A stretch of 5,307 nucleotides of DNA, taken from Candidatus Aerophobota bacterium. Its GTDB lineage: Bacteria > Aerophobota > Aerophobia > Aerophobales > B3-G15. The stretch is from assembly GCA_030607765.1 (NCBI GenBank), contig JAUWJJ010000103.1, positions 1 through 5,307 of the forward strand, read 5' to 3'. Under the pieces are notes generated by a model. The model did not search any database. It was not told the DNA's origin and saw nothing but the letters and a program-made list of their open reading frames with translations. Made by a program: the position numbers and the translations under genes. Of the stretch, positions 1-4,638 are shown one piece after another. The first letter of the stretch is position 1, and every line of letters begins with the position of its first letter.

Positions 1-754
1 TAGTAATCGAGGACTCCCAGGTTTTATCAATGCTGGTAAGTTGTTTTCTTACCTCTTTAAGTCTTATCTGTGTTTCTTGTCTGGAGATTTTGCTATTCTC
101 ATAGGAGCTTTCCAGGTCTGCCAGATCCTGGATCTTCAGGTTTGCTTCAGTGGAAAGTTGCATAAAACCCTCTTCTTCCTTGTAATCTCGCAACTTTTCC
201 TCTGTTTGCCCAAGCTCCTCTCCTACTTTTTCCACCTGCTGGGAGATAAATGAAAGAGCGGCCATGGTTTCTGTGCGCTGGGAGGCTATATTTTTTTCAA
301 CAGCCACCTCAGAAAGAGTAGCGGCAATATTTTTTGCCATTCCTGGATCAGAGGAGGAAGCAGTTATTTTTATAAGTCTGGTATCTCTTATGAGCTTAAT
401 TGAGATTTTATTTTTTAAACTCATTGCCACCTGATGAATATTGTCCCCGGGACTTTCTCCCAGGTGTAGTCTCTTAGCTATCTCTTCCATAAAACTTCTA
501 CTTTTGAGAATCTCAATCTGGGTATTGATCTCTGTTTGAGTTGTCAATGTAGGAATTTCACCAAAGAAATTAACCTCTGCTCCCCCAGCGGTCCTCTTCT
601 TGAGGTGAATGGTGGTAGAGGCCTCATAAATAGGAGTTTGCAAAAAACTTAGCACTACCGTGGTAATAAAAATTGTACTTACTGCCAGAATAACAATCCA
701 CTTTTTTCTTAAAAGAACCTCAATGTAATCTTCAAGTCTGGGCTCTTTTTTCAA
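1..754 (-). CDS. Wzz/GumC-type polysaccharide chain-length / co-polymerase protein, C-terminus cut off
   Basis: The first 251 codons are present; the rest lies beyond the left edge. I translated the frame through the window and it is open throughout. It begins KKEPRLEDYIEVLLRKKW, typical of Wzz-domain proteins. One transmembrane helix follows at about residues 19-38, then the family's TPIYEAS element (40-46). A second conserved patch, SSSDPGMAKNIAATLSEVA, lies at about 133-151. From about 165 to 250 the sequence is charged and heptad-like, the long periplasmic coiled coil of the family. Known for the family: polysaccharide co-polymerases sit in the inner membrane and set chain length or couple polymerisation to export. 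The second membrane helix, and any tyrosine-kinase domain, would be in the missing part. The start is TTG at 754-752: an in-frame TAA lies just upstream, no ATG fits, and a GAGG SD (765-762) stands 7 nt before it. It is the last visible gene of the four-gene run, 73 nt after the preceding stop. Confidence 0.88.
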   Translation of the reverse strand, partial: MKKEPRLEDYIEVLLRKKWIVILAVSTIFITTVVLSFLQTPIYEASTTIHLKKRTAGGAEVNFFGEIPTLTTQTEINTQIEILKSRSFMEEIAKRLHLGESPGDNIHQVAMSLKNKISIKLIRDTRLIKITASSSDPGMAKNIAATLSEVAVEKNIASQRTETMAALSFISQQVEKVGEELGQTEEKLRDYKEEEGFMQLSTEANLKIQDLADLESSYENSKISRQETQIRLKEVRKQLTSIDKTWESSIT

Positions 755-767
755 GGTTAAACCTCGT

Positions 768-794
768 TATTTAGTCTATTCGGTCTGTTCAGTC
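768..794 (-). repeat. Three tandem 9-nt repeat units in front of the wzz-like gene
   Basis: In the mRNA sense the units are GACTGAACA (794-786), GACCGAATA (785-777) and GACTAAATA (776-768), with consensus GACYRAAYA. They abut the SD sequence of the wzz-like gene. The same family of units occurs before the 226-aa gene: a 19-nt stretch (767-785 against 2255-2273) matches with one mismatch. Function is unknown. Confidence 0.8.
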
Positions 795-798
795 ACGC

Positions 799-814
799 AA
801 GCTTGACCACTACA
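799..814. repeat. Dispersed short motif AAGCTTGACC...CTACA, copy 1
   Basis: AAGCTTGACC is followed after 1 nt by CTACA. The same 10-mer, followed after 5 nt by CTACA, recurs at 3221-3240. Two exact 10-mers in 5.3 kb of non-coding context is unlikely by chance alone, so these may be fragments of a dispersed palindromic element centred on AAGCTT. Neither copy forms a convincing long hairpin. Confidence 0.4.
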
Positions 815-827
815 GTAGAATTAAAAT

Positions 828-1541
828 TTAAATGCCTATTTCATTTAGGAGTTGTAAAAGCTCTTGCCACTTTTCTCCTCCCAGAGTAGTTGCTATTTCC
901 CACTTCAGGGTTTTAAACTGACTGGATAGGTTGTAAATTTTGGTATCCAGATTCATAATTCTCTCATTTAATGCCCAAAGAGTATCTGGCTCTTCTACTC
1001 CTGCTTTGACCTGTTTTTCCAGAGAACTAAGGTTATCCTTAAGATAGGATTTAAGCTTAATTAAATTTTTCTTTTCATTATCCAGTTGAGATAATCTGGC
1101 TACCTTATTTAATAGATCAGAGACAATGGAATTTTTCAAATTACTGTATTTTTGTTTAGCCTGTTCTAATCTTTCATTAAAGGCTACCCTCTTCTGGAGG
1201 ATATCCCTTTTTTTTGAAGGATCATAAAGGGGGATCTCCAGCCCCAAACTTACTGAAGGAACTGTTCTTATAACATGAGTATCCTCATCCTCCGCTGTAC
1301 CTACGCCTCCTTTAAGAGTTAAGTCAACATCCCAGAACCTCTCCGGTAGGGGAATGGATTCCATTTCTGTAATAATCTTCCTCTGAGAGCAAAGGATGGG
1401 GTTATTTTCCACCACAAAATCAATGAACTGCTGGAGAACCTCAGTGCTGGGAAAAGTCCTATCCTCCTCAGCCCAGCCAGGGTAAGAAGAGATTAACAGA
1501 GTTAATATCAAAAGGGATACTGCTGCTTTTTTTATGTTCAT
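828..1541 (-). CDS. Half-length TolC-type outer membrane efflux-like protein, keeps the beta-hairpin segment
   Basis: A complete 237-aa exported protein. The signal peptide is residues 1-24, with probable cleavage after GWA. The mature part follows one repeat of the TolC/OEP family in order: a first helix with the NNP element (46-48); two likely beta strands at about 72-83 and 94-107, the second being PSVSLGLEIPLYD, which matches the family's 'v.sl.iPlfd' strand; then a long helical hairpin (about 109-222) with AGVEEP at 180-185, the usual 'aG..s..dll' turn, and the closing LGGEK. Ordinary TolC-family proteins carry two such repeats in 400 or more residues; this has one. It starts 12 nt after the stop of its paralogue, with only a weak GAG-type SD, so translational coupling is likely. 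Role (inference): part of a periplasm-spanning or outer-membrane conduit, perhaps for the polysaccharide handled by the neighbouring Wzz-like protein. The family match is fairly secure; the substrate is unknown. Confidence 0.75.
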   Translation of the reverse strand: MNIKKAAVSLLILTLLISSYPGWAEEDRTFPSTEVLQQFIDFVVENNPILCSQRKIITEMESIPLPERFWDVDLTLKGGVGTAEDEDTHVIRTVPSVSLGLEIPLYDPSKKRDILQKRVAFNERLEQAKQKYSNLKNSIVSDLLNKVARLSQLDNEKKNLIKLKSYLKDNLSSLEKQVKAGVEEPDTLWALNERIMNLDTKIYNLSSQFKTLKWEIATTLGGEKWQELLQLLNEIGI

Positions 1542-1553
1542 AATTGTCTCATC

Positions 1554-2234
1554 TTAAATTTTATCTAAAAGAGAGGAAAGCTCCGGCTGTTTTTCTCCTC
1601 CAAGGGTGGCAGCAATTTCCAGTTTTAAAATCTCCAGCTCAACTGCAGTGTTCTGCATATTAAGCACAGCATTCATAATTCGCTCTTCCAGATCAAAAAG
1701 GTTGGATGGCTCTTCTACTCCTGCCTTGACCTGCTTTTCAAGAGAAACCTTTCTTTCTTCCAAAAAGTTCCTCAACTCAGACAAGTTCTGTTTTCTGTTC
1801 TTCAAGGTTAGAATCCGAGTAATTTTACCCATAAGCTTAGACAAAATATCTTCCTTAAGATTCTCATAGGTTCTTCTTTCCATCCCTAAATTTCTTATTC
1901 TACTTATCATCTGATTCCGAATATTTTCCACCTGGTCAAGAGTTAGGAAAGGAGCTTCCTCTATGGAGGCACCACTTTTTACCTTTTTGATTCTTTCAGG
2001 TTCAATAAAACCTTCTCCAGGCTGGGGCATCTTTTCAATCTGGGAGATTAAATCCCTTTGTTGCTGGAGTAAGGGGCTATTTGCCACTGCCAGTTGGATT
2101 ATCTGTTGGATAACATTTTCCTGTTTTGGCTGCTCCTCTTTTACCTGGGTTTGCGGTTGAGTTTGCCCAAAGGCAACTGATACCGAAATACACAGAATAA
2201 GCACTACGCAATAAGTTATGACTTTTCTTCTCAC
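1554..2234 (-). CDS. Exported helical paralogue of the half-TolC protein, beta-hairpin lost
   Basis: A complete 226-aa protein with a signal peptide at 1-23 (probable cleavage AFG|Q) and a Gln/Lys/Glu-rich linker to about residue 40. It shares with the downstream 237-aa gene the NxP helix (52-54, followed by LLQQQRDLI), SLEKQVKAGVEEP (164-176), ERIMN (184-188) and LEIA.TLGGEK (205-215). Where the paralogue has its two beta strands this one has a short charged stretch (about 72-98) with no strand pattern, so it probably cannot contribute to a TolC-type barrel. It would remain as a periplasmic helical hairpin or partner subunit (inference). The start is GTG at 2234, supported by a strong AAAGGAG SD (2247-2241) 6 nt upstream; no ATG fits. 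A Cys at position 15 lies inside the signal core and is preceded by LIL, so it is not a lipobox. It is the second gene of the envelope operon, 83 nt after the barrel gene. Confidence 0.68.
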   Translation of the reverse strand: MRRKVITYCVVLILCISVSVAFGQTQPQTQVKEEQPKQENVIQQIIQLAVANSPLLQQQRDLISQIEKMPQPGEGFIEPERIKKVKSGASIEEAPFLTLDQVENIRNQMISRIRNLGMERRTYENLKEDILSKLMGKITRILTLKNRKQNLSELRNFLEERKVSLEKQVKAGVEEPSNLFDLEERIMNAVLNMQNTAVELEILKLEIAATLGGEKQPELSSLLDKI

Positions 2235-2246
2235 CTTTTACTCCTT

Positions 2247-2273
2247 TGTTTGGTTTATTTGGTCTATTCGGTC
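2247..2273 (-). repeat. Three tandem 9-nt repeat units in front of the 226-aa gene
   Basis: In the mRNA sense the units are GACCGAATA (2273-2265), GACCAAATA (2264-2256) and AACCAAACA (2255-2247). They belong to the same family as the array at 768-794. The last unit overlaps the SD AAAGGAG of the GTG start at 2234. An incidental reading frame through this region shows the period as a repeated Arg/Lys-Pro-Asn tripeptide. Confidence 0.8.
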
Positions 2274-2314
2274 GGGTTGATCGGTTGATGTGTTTTACGC
2301 ATTCACGCATTCAC
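2274..2314 (-). repeat. Two further 8-nt tandem duplications in the same spacer
   Basis: On the plus strand GGGTTGAT/CGGTTGAT (2274-2289) is an 8-nt duplication with one mismatch. ACGCATTC is repeated exactly twice at 2297-2312, with a partial third copy (AC). Together with the 9-nt array this makes most of the 83-nt spacer between the barrel gene and the 226-aa gene short tandem repeat. Confidence 0.7.
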
Positions 2315-2317
2315 TCT

Positions 2318-3076
2318 TTAAGGGAATCTTATTCCTGCTCCTATACCAAAGACACTTTCCTCGGCTGAGCCAAAAACATTATGCATTGCCAGAGTCAGCA
2401 CTACCGGGAGAGCTTTTCTTTTTTCCTGGGCGATCTTAGTTCCAAAAGATACTCCCATATTGATCCCTGCTCCATCATATTCACCAATAAAGCTCCAGTT
2501 CCTTTGCCAAATAAATGCCACGCTTCCAAAAAAACTATTTCTAAACCGCCCTGTCCCCCAACCTAAAGAAACGACCAGAGGTAATTTCGGTTTGGCAAAA
2601 TATTTTGAGCCCACCAGGTAAAAACTTCGTTTCATTTGTTCAGGAATTTCATTAATGGCATCAATCCCCAGAGCAACAGCAGGACGATTTGGAGCCTCAC
2701 TACAGAGTTGGTGCTTGATACTGAACAGAAAATCATCAAATTTAGAAACATCAGCTATGGTTAAGGTTAACTCTGTACCATAACCTTTTTTGCCCAGACC
2801 AGCTCCTAAAAACACTGCTTCTCCTCCTCCTTCAAAATTGTAGGAAAATCCCATAAAAAAACTTTCTTCTGAGTAGTCTGACCAACCAGTGTGAGTAGAT
2901 ATGACCAGAGCTGTATTAGAATGATCACCAGAATCCCCACCACCAGAGCCCTCGCCTCCAGTATTTGCATTTCCTCCCGCAGCGCAACCTTCGCCATTAG
3001 CATAGGCTAATCCAAATAACAAGAGCGTGAAAATGAGCGACATAATAAGCACCACGGCTACCTTTGTTAGCCTCAT
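2318..3076 (-). CDS. Small secreted beta-barrel-like protein, possibly YjbH-type exopolysaccharide-associated
   Basis: A complete 252-aa protein. The signal peptide is residues 1-26 (cleavage AYA|N). A Gly/Ser/Asn-rich linker (28-50) follows, and then a run of alternating hydrophobic/polar segments typical of an outer-membrane barrel (for example 72-80, 84-95, 151-160, 165-172, 182-200, 204-212, 224-233, 243-251). The order SFYLVGSKYF, LGWGTGRF (171-178) and then IGEYDGAGINMGVSFG (197-212) resembles the YjbH family, whose E. coli member belongs to an exopolysaccharide operon; that protein is much longer (about 700 aa), so this would be a reduced version. This is recognition from memory and not a search result. 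Cys31 and Cys125 could pair. The start ATG has a strong AAAGGAGG SD (3093-3086). It is the first gene after a perfect sigma-70 promoter and so probably leads the envelope operon. Alternative: an unrelated small outer-membrane barrel. Confidence 0.6.
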   Translation of the reverse strand: MRLTKVAVVLIMSLIFTLLLFGLAYANGEGCAAGGNANTGGEGSGGGDSGDHSNTALVISTHTGWSDYSEESFFMGFSYNFEGGGEAVFLGAGLGKKGYGTELTLTIADVSKFDDFLFSIKHQLCSEAPNRPAVALGIDAINEIPEQMKRSFYLVGSKYFAKPKLPLVVSLGWGTGRFRNSFFGSVAFIWQRNWSFIGEYDGAGINMGVSFGTKIAQEKRKALPVVLTLAMHNVFGSAEESVFGIGAGIRFP

Positions 3077-3083
3077 CGTAAAA

Positions 3084-3093
3084 CACCTCCTTT
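3084..3093 (-). promoter_or_regulatory. Strong ribosome binding site of the barrel gene
   Basis: In the mRNA sense AAAGGAGGTG stands 7 nt before the ATG at 3076. It is close to the full anti-SD complement and stronger than the site of any downstream gene in the operon. It fixes the start codon. Confidence 0.85.
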
Positions 3094-3099
3094 CATTTC

Positions 3100-3116
3100 G
3101 TGGAAAAGTTCTCCAC
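3100..3116 (-). promoter_or_regulatory. Small hairpin just upstream of the ribosome binding site
   Basis: In the mRNA sense GTGGAG-AACTT-TTCCAC folds into a 6-bp stem (one G-U pair) with a 5-nt loop, ending 6 nt before the SD. It could stabilise the 5' leader or modulate translation. It is short and could be fortuitous. Confidence 0.3.
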
Positions 3117-3123
3117 TTTATAT

Positions 3124-3141
3124 AATCTCGTTTATTTCGTT
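3124..3141 (-). repeat. Degenerate 9-nt repeat pair in the operon leader
   Basis: In the mRNA sense AACGAAATA (3141-3133) is followed by AACGAGATT (3132-3124). These are looser relatives of the GACYRAAYA units seen at 768-794 and 2247-2273. They fall in the transcribed leader, just downstream of the predicted start of transcription. Confidence 0.4.
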
Positions 3142-3154
3142 AACGCATTTGTCT

Positions 3155-3182
3155 ATTATATTCACTCCAGATTTTTTGTCAA
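3155..3182 (-). promoter_or_regulatory. Consensus sigma-70 promoter for the envelope operon
   Basis: On the minus strand TTGACA (3182-3177) and TATAAT (3160-3155) are both perfect consensus hexamers separated by 16 bp. Transcription should begin near 3148, giving a leader of about 72 nt before the barrel gene. It lies in the only sizeable spacer of the window, between the malic enzyme gene and the envelope genes, and points at the latter. No operator-like palindrome overlaps it. Confidence 0.82.
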
Positions 3183-3220
3183 ATACACGCATCAACTCAT
3201 TTACATATTACCTACTACAA

Positions 3221-3240
3221 AAGCTTGACCGCGCGCTACA
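3221..3240. repeat. Dispersed short motif AAGCTTGACC...CTACA, copy 2
   Basis: AAGCTTGACC is followed by GCGCG and CTACA, and CTACAA also lies just to the left (3215-3220). The 10-mer is identical to that at 799-808. It lies in the spacer between the malic enzyme stop and the operon promoter. The rest of that stretch, 3241-3290, shows no gene and no convincing terminator hairpin. Confidence 0.4.
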
Positions 3241-3290
3241 ATCATTAATCAGGGTAAGTTAGTTGGTAAACCCACTTAGATGTTTGCTAT

Positions 3291-4634
3291 TTAGCAGGGT
3301 AAAGGCTGAATAAATCCCTCTTTCATATGAAATTTAACAGTTGTCTGAGAGGCTTTTATGGTTGAGGAAATCTGCTCTTGCAACTTATCCCTGGTTATCT
3401 TGATCCTTGCTACTCCCTGCTGGATAGCTTTTTCTCCTACCTTTAATGCCTCTTTTATATATAGCTCAGTTTCTCCCATATTGGGGACTATGTATTCCTC
3501 GCTTAATCCTTTTTCCTGTGCATATTCAGATATAGCATATGCAGATGCAATGCACATCTCATCAGTGATACATCTTGCTCCTACATCCAGGGCACCTCTA
3601 AATACAGCCGGAAATCCAAGAGAGTTGTTTATCTGGTTAGGAAAATCAGAACGGCCGGTAGCTACAATCTTAGCTCCGGCTTCCTTTGCCTCCCAGGGCC
3701 ATATCTCAGGAATGGGATTAGCACAGGTAAAAACTATTGATTTATCAGCCATACCGGCAATCCACTCTTTTTTTATCACTCCCGGGCCAGATTTAGATAA
3801 AGCTATACAGACATCAGCTCCTTTTAGAGCATCTCTTATTCCACCGGTTTTTCTTTTTCTGTTGGTTTTTTTGCATATCTCCCATTTAACAGGTTCTTTA
3901 TCTTTTAGCTCAACTCTATCTTGATTAAGAATCCCTTTGCTATCAACCATTATTATATTATCTGGATTTGCCCCGGCTAAAACTGTATATTTATAAATAT
4001 TTACATTGGCAGCCCCAGCTCCAATAAAAGCAATTACAACATCCTTTAATTTCTTTTTAACTACTTTTAAGGCACTAATTAGCCCAGCTAAGGTTACCCG
4101 AGCTGTTCCTTGTTGATCATCGTGCCATACAGGGATATTTAGCTCTTTTCTTAACCTCTCAAGAATATAAAAGCACTTTGGTTTAGCGATATCCTCTAAG
4201 TTTATGCCTCCAAATGTAGGGGATAAGCACTTAACAGTATTAATTATCTCATCAGGATCTTTGGTGTTTAAACATATAGGAATTGCATCTACTCCTCCTA
4301 AGTATTTAAAGATCATAGCTTTACCTTCCATTACAGGAAGAGCGGCCTCAGGACCAATATCTCCCAGACCAAGGACTCTGCTTCCATCACTCACTATAGC
4401 AATACAATTGCCTCTATTGGTATATTTAAATACTTCATTCTTATCCTTATAAATAGCTCTGCAGGGACCTGCTACCCCAGGGGTATACCATATAGAAAAA
4501 TCCTTATAGTCTCTAATAGGAGCCTTAATTGCGGTAGCAATTTTTCCCTTATAAAGGGGATGATATTTCATAGACAGTATCTCTGGCTCCTTAGCTTTAG
4601 CCAAAAGCTCATCTTTGGTTAACCTTTTGGTCAT
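3291..4634 (-). CDS. Malic enzyme (malate dehydrogenase, oxaloacetate-decarboxylating), short form
   Basis: A complete 447-aa protein converting malate to pyruvate and CO2 with reduction of NAD(P)+, a cytoplasmic link between the C4 acids and pyruvate. Family landmarks occur in order: catalytic Tyr50 in YTPGVA; LGLGDIG (88-94) and PVMEGKA (100-106) with catalytic Lys105; metal-binding acidic residues in FGGINLEDI (141-149; E147, D148) and in HDDQQGTA (171-178); the Rossmann loop IGAGAAN (204-210) with Asp231 at the end of the next strand; ANPIPEIWP (306-313); and GRSDFPNQINN (328-338). The length fits the short bacterial form without the C-terminal phosphotransacetylase-like domain found in E. 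coli MaeB. NAD or NADP preference cannot be read off. The ATG lies 4 nt after the polA stop with a GAGG SD (4645-4642) inside the last polA codons, so the two are probably co-translated. Nothing appears broken; all key residues are present. Confidence 0.95.
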   Translation of the reverse strand: MTKRLTKDELLAKAKEPEILSMKYHPLYKGKIATAIKAPIRDYKDFSIWYTPGVAGPCRAIYKDKNEVFKYTNRGNCIAIVSDGSRVLGLGDIGPEAALPVMEGKAMIFKYLGGVDAIPICLNTKDPDEIINTVKCLSPTFGGINLEDIAKPKCFYILERLRKELNIPVWHDDQQGTARVTLAGLISALKVVKKKLKDVVIAFIGAGAANVNIYKYTVLAGANPDNIIMVDSKGILNQDRVELKDKEPVKWEICKKTNRKRKTGGIRDALKGADVCIALSKSGPGVIKKEWIAGMADKSIVFTCANPIPEIWPWEAKEAGAKIVATGRSDFPNQINNSLGFPAVFRGALDVGARCITDEMCIASAYAISEYAQEKGLSEEYIVPNMGETELYIKEALKVGEKAIQQGVARIKITRDKLQEQISSTIKASQTTVKFHMKEGFIQPLPC

Positions 4635-4638
4635 ATTA

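Noticed and set aside
41..253. 70-codon plus-strand frame with hydrophobic product
   Set aside because: It is the shadow of the coiled-coil part of the wzz-like gene, whose frame stays open across the region with family motifs.
795..827. Internal promoter for the wzz-like gene (TTGCGT near 802 with a weak -10)
   Set aside because: The hexamers are far from consensus and fall in the repeat array; read-through from the upstream gene is sufficient.
2160..2234. Lipobox in the signal peptide of the 226-aa protein (Cys15)
   Set aside because: The residues before Cys are LIL, with no small residue at -1, and the Cys sits in the middle of the hydrophobic core; a normal signal peptidase I site (AFG|Q) follows.
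2077..2310. 77-codon minus-strand frame with a repeated Arg/Lys-Pro-Asn tripeptide
   Set aside because: It runs through the repeat-rich spacer and then out of frame into the signal peptide region of the 226-aa gene; the tripeptide pattern is just the 9-nt repeat being translated.
2235..2317. CRISPR-like repeat array
   Set aside because: The units are 8-9 nt, directly tandem and without spacers, and no cas genes are present.
3241..3290. Possible terminator of the malic enzyme gene around GGGTTTACC...TTACCC
   Set aside because: Only 3-4 bp can pair across a long loop and no T-run follows in the direction of transcription.
3358..3924. 188-codon open frame on the plus strand
   Set aside because: It lies antisense inside the malic enzyme gene, whose motifs are complete on the minus strand; it has no SD and its product is low-complexity shadow sequence.
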